Made by a program: the position numbers and the translations under genes. Below the pieces are notes generated by a model that was not told the DNA's origin, ran no database searches, and was given only the letters and a program-made list of their open reading frames with translations. A DNA stretch of 64,000 nt from Pseudoalteromonas arabiensis (GTDB lineage: Bacteria > Pseudomonadota > Gammaproteobacteria > Enterobacterales > Alteromonadaceae), in the NCBI RefSeq assembly GCF_001550155.1, contig NZ_LRUF01000005.1, forward strand, positions 186,001 to 250,000, written 5' to 3'. Shown here in pieces: positions 46,169-54,529 of this stretch (within the stretch, counting starts at the first letter, position 1; every line of letters starts with the position of its first letter).

Positions 46169-47074
46169 ATGAAACTTGGTATTTTATCACGCAACCAAAA
46201 TTTATATTCAACACGTCGCTTGATTGAAGCTGCTGAGCAGCGCGGTCATGAAGTAAAAGTGATTGATGCACTACGTTGTTATATGAACATCAATTCAGAA
46301 CAACCTGAAATACATTACCGCGGTGAAAATTTAAAAGATTTTGATGCAATTGTACCGCGCATTGGTTCATCAGTGACTTTTTATGGCTGCGCAGTATTAC
46401 GCCAATTTGAAATGATGGGTGTATTCCCTGTGAATGAATCAGTCGCAATAACTCGCTCACGAGATAAGTTACGTTCATTACAACTATTATCACGTAAAGG
46501 CGTAGGCATGCCAGTAACAGGGTTTGCGAGTAAACCTGATGATGTAAAAGACTTACTGAGCATGGTAGGTGGCACGCCTGTCGTAATTAAATTACTTGAA
46601 GGTACGCAAGGTATCGGCGTGGTATTAGCTGAAACACGTAAAGCAGCAGAAAGTGTAATCGAAGCGTTTATGGGTTTAAAAGCCAATATCATGGTGCAAG
46701 AGTACATCAAAGAAGCGGGCGGTGCGGACATTCGCTGTTTTGTATTAGGCGATAAAGTGATTGCGGCAATGAAACGTCAGGCGCAAGAAGGTGAATTCCG
46801 TTCTAACTTACACCGTGGTGGTAGCGCGACATTAGTGCGTATTACCCCAGAAGAAAGAAAAACAGCCGTTGCAGCAGCTAAAGCAATGGGCTTGAATGTA
46901 GCGGGGGTTGATTTACTTCGCTCTGCACGTGGTCCATTAGTGATGGAAGTAAACTCGTCACCAGGCCTTGAAGGCATTGAAGTTGCAACAGGTAAAGACA
47001 TTGCTGGCATGATTGTCGAGTTTATTGAAAAAACAGCGGCATCAAAAAGAACAGCAACGCGTGGTAAAGGTTAA
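46169..47074 (+). CDS. rimK: RimK, ribosomal protein S6 glutamate ligase
   Basis: A 301-residue ATP-grasp ligase. The N-terminus is [25 protein letters not shown]-grasp elements include [13 protein letters not shown], the [19 protein letters not shown] strand and the Mg-binding [14 protein letters not shown]. RimK adds glutamate residues to the C-terminus of bS6, whose gene is also in this window. It lies in an operon with the PF05618 protein upstream and a deacylase downstream. Confidence 0.95.
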   Translation: MKLGILSRNQNLYSTRRLIEAAEQRGHEVKVIDALRCYMNINSEQPEIHYRGENLKDFDAIVPRIGSSVTFYGCAVLRQFEMMGVFPVNESVAITRSRDKLRSLQLLSRKGVGMPVTGFASKPDDVKDLLSMVGGTPVVIKLLEGTQGIGVVLAETRKAAESVIEAFMGLKANIMVQEYIKEAGGADIRCFVLGDKVIAAMKRQAQEGEFRSNLHRGGSATLVRITPEERKTAVAAAKAMGLNVAGVDLLRSARGPLVMEVNSSPGLEGIEVATGKDIAGMIVEFIEKTAASKRTATRGKG

Positions 47075-47107
47075 GTAATATAAGCGCTCTATTAAAAGGA
47101 ACAGTGC

Positions 47108-48166
47108 GTGGCAAAGGTTAAGAAAAATACACCGTTTTCAATTTTGGGTGATACTGTTGGGGTTGGAGAGCGCAAAGCGTTTTCGATTGAGGCTGCAAAG
47201 CTTTATACCCACTCACCGTTGAATATTCCGATTGAAGTTGTAAATGGAGTGCAGCAAGGGCCTGTGCTAATGGTGTGTGCTGCAATTCATGGTGACGAGT
47301 TAAACGGGGTTGAAGTTGTAAGGCAGCTACTTGCTAAAATCGACCCTGAGCAATTGCGTGGAACCATAATTGCTGTACCGATTGTGAATGTATTTGGCTT
47401 TATCCATAAGTCGCGTTACTTACCTGACCGCCGTGATATGAACCGTAGTTTTCCTGGTTCAACACGAGGCTCGTTAGCAGGGCGTATGGCGAATGCGTTT
47501 TTTACTCAAGTAGCCGTGCATTGTACGCATATTATTGATTTACATACTGGCGCAATCCATCGTACTAACTTGCCACAGATCAGAGCCAACTTAAGTGACC
47601 CCGAGACTGCAGCTATGGCTAAAGCATTTGGTACGCCGGCAGTGATTGACGCCTCATTGCGTAATGGCTCATTGCGTAGTGAAGCGGCCAATTTAGGCAT
47701 TCCTGTTATCACTTATGAAGCGGGAGAGGCACTGCGCTTTGACCCAATTGCTATTGCCGCAGGCGTGCAAGGGGTTGATTATGTTATGCGCCATTTAAAA
47801 ATGGTGCGTGGCAAGCGTGCTAAAAAGCTTCCTGAGCCAGTGATTGCAAGCTCGACGAGCTGGATACGTGCCGAAGTGGATGGTATTGTCCGTGCGCAAG
47901 TATCCCTTGGTGAGCGAGTGATGAAAGGGCAAGTGCTCGCTTATATAAGTAGCCCATTAGGTGATGCCGAGCTTGAGCTACTGGCACCCCGTAGTGGTAT
48001 TGTTATTGGCCAGCAAACGATGCCACTTGTAAACGAAGGGGATGCAGTGTTTCATTTAGCCTACTTTGCCCATGCGAATAGCCTTGTAGAGCAACAGCTC
48101 GAAACCTTTATTGATGAAATAAGCGATATTGAAGACGAGCTAAAAACGGCTGAACTCAATAACTAA
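47108..48166 (+). CDS. Succinylglutamate desuccinylase/aspartoacylase-family protein
   Basis: A 352-residue protein with an M14-like zinc hydrolase domain: zinc ligands in HGDELNGVEV and in IIDLHTG, plus DRRDMNRSFPGS. A C-terminal barrel-sandwich (biotinyl-like) domain follows, roughly residues 255-320 (VDGIVRAQVSLGERVMKGQV). This architecture fits deacylases encoded with rimK, 33 nt upstream, rather than AstE of arginine catabolism. It may process glutamylated or acylated substrates linked to RimK; that is inference. The operon ends at a terminator. Confidence 0.85.
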   Translation: MAKVKKNTPFSILGDTVGVGERKAFSIEAAKLYTHSPLNIPIEVVNGVQQGPVLMVCAAIHGDELNGVEVVRQLLAKIDPEQLRGTIIAVPIVNVFGFIHKSRYLPDRRDMNRSFPGSTRGSLAGRMANAFFTQVAVHCTHIIDLHTGAIHRTNLPQIRANLSDPETAAMAKAFGTPAVIDASLRNGSLRSEAANLGIPVITYEAGEALRFDPIAIAAGVQGVDYVMRHLKMVRGKRAKKLPEPVIASSTSWIRAEVDGIVRAQVSLGERVMKGQVLAYISSPLGDAELELLAPRSGIVIGQQTMPLVNEGDAVFHLAYFAHANSLVEQQLETFIDEISDIEDELKTAELNN

Positions 48167-48187
48167 TAGCTGTTAATCTTTTACTTT

Positions 48188-48210
48188 AAAAGCCGCAATT
48201 TGCGGCTTTT
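48188..48210 (+). terminator. Terminator of the rimK operon
   Basis: A 9-bp stem (AAAAGCCGC / GCGGCTTTT) with an AATTT loop and short T-rich tail. Confidence 0.85.
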
Positions 48211-48325
48211 ATTATTTGAGATAAGCGTTAATTACAGACATTTCTGATTAACCAAACATTGAATTAACTTCTTTAGTGTTTAAAATAGAGACGAATGGAA
48301 TGAGTCAATTTATAAGGAAATTACG

Positions 48326-48544
48326 ATGTCTGCACATGCTCGTCGCGCAATTGCTCAAAGGCAGCGTCAACAACAAATTCAAAATATACTCGCCAGTAAT
48401 AATCATACAATGTTAATCATGAACTCAGCGGAGTTTGTTGACTACATTATTTCTGTAAAAATGAAACAGGGATATTCTCGTGCACAAGCTGTTGATTGGA
48501 TTGATGCGCAGTTAAAAGAATATAACTCTGTATCTAATAAATAG
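48326..48544 (+). CDS. Small hypothetical protein
   Basis: A 72-residue basic helical protein starting MSAHARRAIAQRQRQQQIQN. AAGGAAA precedes the ATG. I recognise no family. The same frame stays open for over 50 codons beyond its TAG stop (to about 48700), encoding a plausible protein-like stretch. This could mean a mutated longer gene, but chance is possible. It lies upstream of the tandem membrane-protein array. Confidence 0.55.
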   Translation: MSAHARRAIAQRQRQQQIQNILASNNHTMLIMNSAEFVDYIISVKMKQGYSRAQAVDWIDAQLKEYNSVSNK

Positions 48545-48648
48545 GAAATAATTAAAGGTGATTTAAAGTTCGGTGTAGGCTTATATCCTTTGTTTGATGA
48601 TGTAAGATCGCTTACTGTACTGGCTGCGCACTTAAACAGCAGGGAAAT

Positions 48649-49290
48649 GTGTTTGGTAATTTTAAAATCAAAGTGTATAACGGCTCGCCAGCTATAATTA
48701 TAGACTCATACCCACGAATCCGTGAACACTTAACAGAGACCCGATACTTAGCAAGTAATCCAAAGTTATTTACAGTTGGTGTGGGTAAGTTAGAAGCGGC
48801 AAAGTCAATGAAGGGCGGGTTTATTGTTACTTTGATCGTCTCCGTCTCTTTTCATGCATTGGATCTTGTTTTGAGGGACGAAACAACATGGCATGACTTC
48901 GTTGCAGGTGTTGCTGTTGATATGGCAGTTGTTGCGGCAACTATAGCTACAACAATATTGGTCACAAAAGTGCTCGTTGGTATTGTCGGTACCGTCGTAA
49001 TTACTACAGCGGCCGTCCCATTAGTTATTGTTGTTGTAGTTGGGGGAGTAGTTACGTATTTATCATCAGTTTTTAAAAAAGAAATAGATGAAGTAACTAG
49101 CCTTCTTTCAGAACAACTTAGAGCTATTGAAGAAGAGATTGCCACAGGTATTATAAAAATAATCCCCAAAAATGTAATTCATGAGAAAAATAATTGTGAT
49201 AACTTTTATAATTATTTCTATAAAATAACAGGAATACCTAGGCTTGGTATTAGTAAAAGTAAAAGTAAGAGTAATATATGCAAATTCTAA
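48649..49290 (+). CDS. Hydrophobic YafU-like protein, possible membrane-acting toxin domain
   Basis: A 213-residue protein from a GTG start with AGGG four bases before it. The frame is open upstream to 48601 with no better start, so the N-terminus may be missing. A polar N-terminal 50 residues (FKIKVYNGSPAIIIDSYPRIRE) precede a hydrophobic helix at about 54-75. Next comes a long Val/Ala-rich hydrophobic block (about 83-140) and an amphipathic helix (KKEIDEVTSLLSEQLRAIEEEI). The layout resembles E. coli YafU-type inner-membrane proteins. It ends in an SKSKSKS tail encoded by a 6-nt repeat. The last 13 nt overlap the first paralogue of the array. Toxin function is inference from context. Confidence 0.55.
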   Translation: MFGNFKIKVYNGSPAIIIDSYPRIREHLTETRYLASNPKLFTVGVGKLEAAKSMKGGFIVTLIVSVSFHALDLVLRDETTWHDFVAGVAVDMAVVAATIATTILVTKVLVGIVGTVVITTAAVPLVIVVVVGGVVTYLSSVFKKEIDEVTSLLSEQLRAIEEEIATGIIKIIPKNVIHEKNNCDNFYNYFYKITGIPRLGISKSKSKSNICKF

Positions 49291-49868
49291 AGTGGGAAAA
49301 ATCTAGAGAAAAATTCTCTGACCTTGAGTTTGGTAGAAGGTTAACGGTATATTTTGGGGTGGTCTTATTTATTGCATTTACTTTTGTTTTTGTTCATGCA
49401 GCTTATGCAGGTTTTGTGAATTATATATTTATTAATACAAATTATTATTATATTTATGAATATGGATATGTTGCCCCATTAATTCTTTTTGTTCCATTTC
49501 CATTGCTTATAACTGTTGCAGGACTTCAGAAGTTACTAAATTACAAGAATGAAAGAACTTTTTTATTAGCAGTTAAAGTTATGTTTGTAGCCATTCCTTT
49601 GTACTTTATTTTTTCAATCATATGCAGCTTCTATATTGAAGCAAACTTAAAAAACCATGGCTACACTTATTGTTCATGGTATAAGTATTCGCCGACACGC
49701 TCCCCCGATGTATGGCTAAAAAATAGTGAGCTATGTTTAAAAGTTCATCATTATGTTGTGTCTGATGTTGAAGAATGGTTTGAGTGGCATAATGAACAAG
49801 GTATTGAACCTCAACTTGATGAACTAAAAGCCTTTATTGCTAAAAAAAACCAGGAGCAGGGACGATAA
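49278..49868 (+). CDS. Array membrane protein, paralogue 1
   Basis: A 196-residue protein with three predicted helices (about 25-50, 66-88, 97-118) and a C-terminal domain of about 75 residues. Positive residues before helix 1 and between helices 2 and 3 predict an N-in topology, putting the C-terminus in the periplasm. That domain has GYTYCSWYKYSPTRSPDVWL and SELCLKVHHYVV, so two cysteines could form a disulfide. The ATG lies inside the upstream ORF and lacks the strong Shine-Dalgarno of the other copies, so translation is probably coupled to it. It weakly recalls DUF1240 proteins. Function unknown; immunity is the best guess. Confidence 0.75.
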   Translation: MQILKWEKSREKFSDLEFGRRLTVYFGVVLFIAFTFVFVHAAYAGFVNYIFINTNYYYIYEYGYVAPLILFVPFPLLITVAGLQKLLNYKNERTFLLAVKVMFVAIPLYFIFSIICSFYIEANLKNHGYTYCSWYKYSPTRSPDVWLKNSELCLKVHHYVVSDVEEWFEWHNEQGIEPQLDELKAFIAKKNQEQGR

Positions 49869-49904
49869 AATAGTCTAATATAATATATTTAAAAAAGGAA
49901 CTTC

Positions 49905-50495
49905 ATGCTGTTTTTTAGGGGTAAAGAATCTGAAAGAAATTTTTCAGATTTTGAATTCAATAAAAAAGTAATTATATGTCTGACATTTATATTATTGCTG
50001 CTTTTGGCTTATGGGTACATGTATGGTACTTACGTAGGTGTGAAAAATCATTTAATTATTAATGACAAGCTATATTACATTAGTGAGGTTGGTTACCTAG
50101 CTCCAGCTATTTTTTTAGTACCATTTCCTATCCTTGCTATTATAGGCGGTGTTCAAAAATTGCTAGGAAAAGAAAATAATAAAACAGCTAAACATCTAAT
50201 AAAGTCATTGCTTTATGGTGTTCCCTTGTATGTGGCTTTTTCAATTATTTGTAGCTTTTATATTGAAGCAAACTTAAAAAACTATGGTTACACTTACTGT
50301 TCGTGGTATAAATTTTCCCCTACACGCTCCCCCGATGTATGGCTAAAAAATAGTGAACTTTGTTTGAAAGTTCATCATTACGTTGTGTTAGATGTTGAAG
50401 AGTGGTTTGAATGGCATAATGAACAAGGTATTGAACCTCAACTTGATGAACTAAAAGCCTTTATTGCTAAAGTAAATAAAGAGCAAGGTCGCTAA
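49905..50495 (+). CDS. Array membrane protein, paralogue 2
   Basis: 196 residues, same architecture as paralogue 1. Its first 115 residues differ clearly (MLFFRGKESERNFSDFEFNK) while the last 75 are nearly identical (two Cys, SPTRSPDVWLKNSELCLK). AAAAAAGGAACTTC precedes the ATG, a strong Shine-Dalgarno shared in form by copies 3 and 4. The intergenic gap to paralogue 1 is 36 nt. It is probably transcribed with the whole array. Confidence 0.75.
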   Translation: MLFFRGKESERNFSDFEFNKKVIICLTFILLLLLAYGYMYGTYVGVKNHLIINDKLYYISEVGYLAPAIFLVPFPILAIIGGVQKLLGKENNKTAKHLIKSLLYGVPLYVAFSIICSFYIEANLKNYGYTYCSWYKFSPTRSPDVWLKNSELCLKVHHYVVLDVEEWFEWHNEQGIEPQLDELKAFIAKVNKEQGR

Positions 50496-50533
50496 AATAA
50501 ACGAATGTAATTAGATATCAGAAAAGGAACTTC

Positions 50534-51124
50534 ATGCCATTTTTTAAATGGGAAAAATCAGATGAAAAGTTTCAAGAACTTACTTTAAAAGCTAAGCTTT
50601 TACATTTGTTCAGTTTCTTACTCTTTTCAATATTTACAGCCACTCTATTGTATTTATCATACATAGGTATTTTTAAGCATTTATTTCTGGAATCAAGACG
50701 TTTTTATATTAGTGAGACTGGCCTGCTAGCACCCGCGATATTCTTTTTACCTTTTCCATTTTTTATGGTTGTCGCAATTATTCAGAAAGCTTTTAATTAT
50801 AAAATCGATCAAACATTTAAATTTATGATAAAAGCTTCAACTATTGGTATAGCCTTGTTTTTTGTTTCTATATTTTTTTGTAGTTTTTACATAGAAGCAT
50901 ACTTAAAAAAACATGGTTACACTTACTGCTCTTGGTATAAATTTTCCCCGACGCGCTCACCTGATGTATGGTTAAAAGATAGTCGTTTTTGTTTAAAAGA
51001 GGGTGCAGTTGTTACCTTAGACGTTGAGAAATGGTTTGAATATCATGACAATAAAGGTATTGAACCTCAACTTGATGAACTTAAAGTATTCATTACTAAA
51101 GCGCGTAAAGAGCAGGGGCGCTAA
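50534..51124 (+). CDS. Array membrane protein, paralogue 3
   Basis: 196 residues, the most diverged copy. The C-terminal domain keeps SPTRSPDVWLK and both cysteines, but has DSRFCLKEGAVVTLDVEKWF where the others have NSELCLKVHHYVV, and YHDNKGIEPQLDELKVF instead of WHNEQ. The N-terminal half is distinct again. The 38-nt gap before it contains AGATATCAGAAAAGGAACTTC-like sequence shared with the next gap. This copy has apparently not been homogenised with the others. Confidence 0.75.
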   Translation: MPFFKWEKSDEKFQELTLKAKLLHLFSFLLFSIFTATLLYLSYIGIFKHLFLESRRFYISETGLLAPAIFFLPFPFFMVVAIIQKAFNYKIDQTFKFMIKASTIGIALFFVSIFFCSFYIEAYLKKHGYTYCSWYKFSPTRSPDVWLKDSRFCLKEGAVVTLDVEKWFEYHDNKGIEPQLDELKVFITKARKEQGR

Positions 51125-51164
51125 ACACCAAACGAATGTTATTAGATATCAGAAAAGGAACTTC

Positions 51165-51755
51165 ATGCCATTTTTAAAGTGGGAGAAATCAGGTGAAAAA
51201 TTTTCAGCTCTTGAAGTTAAAGCTAAGTTTTTAATATTCATAACAATAGTTTTCTTAAGCTTTATTGCTGTATTAATCACGTATGCGTCATATAAAGGAT
51301 TCAATGAGCATGTTTTTTTTGATAAAGATCATTACTATATAAGTGAAGTAGGGTTACAAGCTCCTGGCTTTTTCATATTGCCGCTCCCGCTTTTTATGAT
51401 AATTGCAGGTGTTCAGAAGATCTTTAATTATAAAAATGAAAAAACATTTTTGCTGATGATAAAGTCAACATTAGCTGGCATAGTTTTATACTTTATTTCG
51501 TCGATTGTGTTGAGTTTTTACATTGAAGCAAACTTAAAAAACCATGGCTACACTTACTGCTCTTGGTATAAATTTTCCCCAACACGCTCCCCCGATGTAT
51601 GGCTAAAAAATAGTGAACTTTGTTTGAAAGTTCATCATTATGTTGTGTCTGATGTTGAAGAGTGGTTTGAGTGGCATAATGAGCAAGGTATTGAACCGCA
51701 ACTTGATGAACTAAAAGCCTTTATTGCTAAAGTAAATAAAGAGCAAGGTCGCTAA
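51165..51755 (+). CDS. Array membrane protein, paralogue 4
   Basis: The frame opens at 51024, but those residues are an out-of-frame reading of paralogue 3. The ATG at 51165, after AGAAAAGGAACTTC, gives the array-standard 196 residues. The N-terminus MPFLKWEKSGEKFSALEVKA is closest to that of paralogues 1 and 3, and its C-terminal 75 residues are almost identical to those of paralogue 2. It ends the array, 44 nt before a terminator. Confidence 0.78.
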   Translation: MPFLKWEKSGEKFSALEVKAKFLIFITIVFLSFIAVLITYASYKGFNEHVFFDKDHYYISEVGLQAPGFFILPLPLFMIIAGVQKIFNYKNEKTFLLMIKSTLAGIVLYFISSIVLSFYIEANLKNHGYTYCSWYKFSPTRSPDVWLKNSELCLKVHHYVVSDVEEWFEWHNEQGIEPQLDELKAFIAKVNKEQGR

Positions 51756-51799
51756 GTTAAATCGTGGCTGTTTGAAATTAGACAGTTTTAGTGTGATTC

Positions 51800-51826
51800 A
51801 AAGCCGCAGATGCGGCTTTATTTTTT
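51800..51826 (+). terminator. Terminator of the tandem array
   Basis: A 9-bp stem (AAAGCCGCA / TGCGGCTTT) followed by ATTTTTT. Its right end overlaps the stop of the convergent MscS-like gene. Confidence 0.85.
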
Positions 51827-52378
51827 GGGGCCTAGAATACGTTTTGTCGATGCTGTTTTCGTTGGGGCAGGGGCTTTGTTGAGCACCATCACAGGGCGGG
51901 TAACAAAGATGTTATTAGGGTAAATAACTTTATGCCCATCAACGTGTTCAAGCACAACATTCATTAATCCCATTTCAGTAATGCGACCTTCAAGAAAGTT
52001 TGCGCCATCAATCACTCTTACCCAATAGCCAACACGGCAGTCGTTTTGAATGAACATGAGTAAAAAGGCTGTTAAGTTACTAAGAAGTGACCATGCAGCA
52101 AACAGTGCAACGCCGAGCATGGCAAAAATTGAGGAGCCAAGCACTAACAAACCACGCAACTCGATCCCCCAAAAAACTAATACTAAGCACAGCATAACAA
52201 TGGCTAGAATAATATTTAGTAAGAGTTCTGCGCGGTATTCACGATGAGGATCGGCTTTTCCTTTGATTGCTTTAAGCAACAGCTTTTTCGTAGTTTTACG
52301 AAGCAACGGGTAAAGCAAAATCGCGATGATTGTGACGATTAAATGGTATTGCTCATTAAAAAGTTCGACGAAGTCCAA
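51818..52378 (-). CDS. Small MscS-type mechanosensitive channel protein
   Basis: A 186-residue protein with three membrane helices followed by a short MscS beta domain (VGYWVRVIDGANFLEGRITEMGLMNVVLEHVDGHKVIYPNNIF). The pore helix ALFAAWSLLSNLTAFLLMF lacks the Gly/Ala packing pattern of E. coli MscS, and the C-terminal vestibule domain is missing. It may be a minimal MscS-like channel. It is monocistronic and convergent with the array. Confidence 0.82.
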   Translation of the reverse strand: MDFVELFNEQYHLIVTIIAILLYPLLRKTTKKLLLKAIKGKADPHREYRAELLLNIILAIVMLCLVLVFWGIELRGLLVLGSSIFAMLGVALFAAWSLLSNLTAFLLMFIQNDCRVGYWVRVIDGANFLEGRITEMGLMNVVLEHVDGHKVIYPNNIFVTRPVMVLNKAPAPTKTASTKRILGPKK

Positions 52379-52442
52379 ACGGGTTCCTAAGTTAAAGATT
52401 TACGCACCAATTTTAGCGTTTTAGGCTGTGAAAAACAGTACT

Positions 52443-54158
52443 TTAAAAAGTATTTTTAACGGTGACGAGCCACTGCACAGAGTCAATATCATCATCTTGT
52501 TTGTTAATTGGCGCAGCAATATCGAGGTGAATAACCGTGCCTGCATTTGCGCGACTTGGGGCTAAGCGAAGCCCAACTCCGACGTTTTGTAATACGTTGC
52601 CGTTGGAGCCATTGTCTTTATCGTTATACCAAGCACGGCCTATATCGTAAAAGGCTGCACCGCCCACTTTAAATAATTGTAGTAAGTCATATTCCCAATA
52701 ATAGCGTTTTTCTAATGTTACTAGAAAGCTGCGATCACCTACTTGGTAATCTAAAGGGTAACCGCGTAAACCATTCTCGCCCCCTAAGGTTAGTTGCTTA
52801 TCTGCGGTCAGGTTTTTTGCATATTGCAGACGCACTTTTGCATACCAAGTTTGTTGTATGCTGGTGTTTAAGTAGTACTGAACTTGTGAACTGGTTATTA
52901 AGTTTTCAACATTGTCTTGCTCTTCATTCCAATAGCCATCAATGTCTGCTTTGAAACGCCATAGTTGATTATCACCAGTGTAATGTGCTTTTGATAAGGA
53001 GAGCGAGTAAATGGTGCGGCTGCCATCATCACTTATATCTTTACTTGAATAACCCAGTAAGGCGCTAATATTCCAGCCTAAATTAAGATCCTCGGTGCGG
53101 TATATACTGTCAAAATTTCTCACTTTAACAAAATGGTCTTCAAACCACTGGCCACGAATGTAGGGATAACTTACGTTACGATCATTGGCGATCGGTAAAT
53201 GTGTTTCAGGAATGGCTGCAAAGGTATCTTCTCGGTTTTCAAAGCCGATGCTAAGGCGCTGAGTCCAATTATTTGCAAAATGACGAGAGTGGCCAAAGTA
53301 GGCTCTATTTAAAATCGTTTTTTGCTCAAATTCGCTAACAACATCACCGCGGTAATATAGCGACTCACGACGCTGGTCAGAGTAACTCGTAAAGCCATAG
53401 CTGTAAGGGGTATCAATAGAGAAAAAGGGATAACTTAAATCTATGTAGTGGCGTTTACCATCATCGTTGTCTGAGTATTCAACACGCCCTCGATAACGGC
53501 TAGATAGAATATTAGGATCATCATATACGAATAGATAACCGGTACGATCAGCATCACGCGTGCGTGAGAAAGAAACCCGTTTACCCCATCCTAAAAAGTT
53601 AGATTCACGAAAACCAATACTCGATTCGTTTTCACCGCCACTGCGGCTAAAGCTTATTTCAGGAAGTAAAGTCCATAAATCACGCGTCACAACCTTCACA
53701 CGAACATTGCCATCGCAATCAAGGTTAGCGTGAATGCGCGCGTCATATAGGTAGCCTTGCTTGCGCAGGAGCCGCTCTGACTCTAGTAGCTTACGAGGGT
53801 TATAAGTATCGCCTTCGTTGAACAGTAAAACGCTATGAATAACCTCAGGCTCCGTTGTCATGTGTGCGCGGTTTGCAAAGCGAAATAAAAAGTTATCTTC
53901 TTCTTCAAGTTCAGTGTTGAAGACATTAAGTTGCTCAAGCTCTACAGCAACAATTTTGCGATTTTCGGCGGCTTCAGGGAGTGGGTTGTCGGTATCAAGT
54001 TGGCGACGTAGGTTATTATCTTGTGATTTAAGCGTACGTTGGTTTTGACAATAATTATTATCATCAGTAGGTAGCTGCTGTGCATATACATTTGCTGCCA
54101 TGCTTACTGCCAGTAATGTTGTTAACCGAGCAACAAAGTGCGACTGCTTAAATTCCAT
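52443..54158 (-). CDS. Omp85/BamA-TamA superfamily outer-membrane protein
   Basis: A 571-residue exported protein; the signal peptide ends VYA at about residue 26. One recognisable POTRA-like domain (about 85-170: HSVLLFNEGDTYNPRKLLESERLLRKQGYL is its core) precedes a 16-strand-type barrel. The barrel holds the conserved GLRGYPLDYQVGDR, the lid motif of Omp85 proteins, and ends in an aromatic (KNTF). It is shorter than BamA or TamA, and no TamB or lipoprotein partner is adjacent. It may be a small secretion or lipid-handling Omp85 member. Confidence 0.85.
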   Translation of the reverse strand: MEFKQSHFVARLTTLLAVSMAANVYAQQLPTDDNNYCQNQRTLKSQDNNLRRQLDTDNPLPEAAENRKIVAVELEQLNVFNTELEEEDNFLFRFANRAHMTTEPEVIHSVLLFNEGDTYNPRKLLESERLLRKQGYLYDARIHANLDCDGNVRVKVVTRDLWTLLPEISFSRSGGENESSIGFRESNFLGWGKRVSFSRTRDADRTGYLFVYDDPNILSSRYRGRVEYSDNDDGKRHYIDLSYPFFSIDTPYSYGFTSYSDQRRESLYYRGDVVSEFEQKTILNRAYFGHSRHFANNWTQRLSIGFENREDTFAAIPETHLPIANDRNVSYPYIRGQWFEDHFVKVRNFDSIYRTEDLNLGWNISALLGYSSKDISDDGSRTIYSLSLSKAHYTGDNQLWRFKADIDGYWNEEQDNVENLITSSQVQYYLNTSIQQTWYAKVRLQYAKNLTADKQLTLGGENGLRGYPLDYQVGDRSFLVTLEKRYYWEYDLLQLFKVGGAAFYDIGRAWYNDKDNGSNGNVLQNVGVGLRLAPSRANAGTVIHLDIAAPINKQDDDIDSVQWLVTVKNTF

Positions 54159-54225
54159 TTACACCCTTAGTTGTTTATGCCTTATACAGATACTACATAC
54201 TAAGTGCAGAAAAAAGTCTAGCTTA

Positions 54226-54522
54226 TTATTGTAACTGCATAACTAAATACTGATAAAGATCAGCTAATGAGGCCGCTGCTTCAACGCCTTCGGCGTTTAT
54301 CCAAATACTCTCACTGTAATGTTCAAAGTTTAGATTAAAACTATGATCTGTAAAGTGAAACCTTACTCGATGTCGGTCCGCTCCGGCATCAAAGTCAGCG
54401 GTTTGAATAGCTGGAGCGTGCAAAAAAAGTGTAGCCCATAGCGCAAAGTCTTCATCGGTGGGATGTTCGCTTGGCGTGATGATAATAACTTGATGCTCAG
54501 CATCGTATAGAAGTTCAGTCAT
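54226..54522 (-). CDS. DUF3630 family protein
   Basis: A 98-residue acidic soluble protein (MTELLYDAEHQVIIITPSEH...). It resembles DUF3630 proteins that sit next to recQ in Alteromonadales. It starts 7 nt after the recQ stop on the same strand, so it is probably in the recQ operon. Function unknown. Confidence 0.75.
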   Translation of the reverse strand: MTELLYDAEHQVIIITPSEHPTDEDFALWATLFLHAPAIQTADFDAGADRHRVRFHFTDHSFNLNFEHYSESIWINAEGVEAAASLADLYQYLVMQLQ

Positions 54523-54529
54523 GCTTCCC

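Noticed and set aside
51024..51164. 47-residue N-terminal extension of paralogue 4
   Set aside because: It is paralogue 3 read out of frame; the shared Shine-Dalgarno and array length fix the start at 51165.
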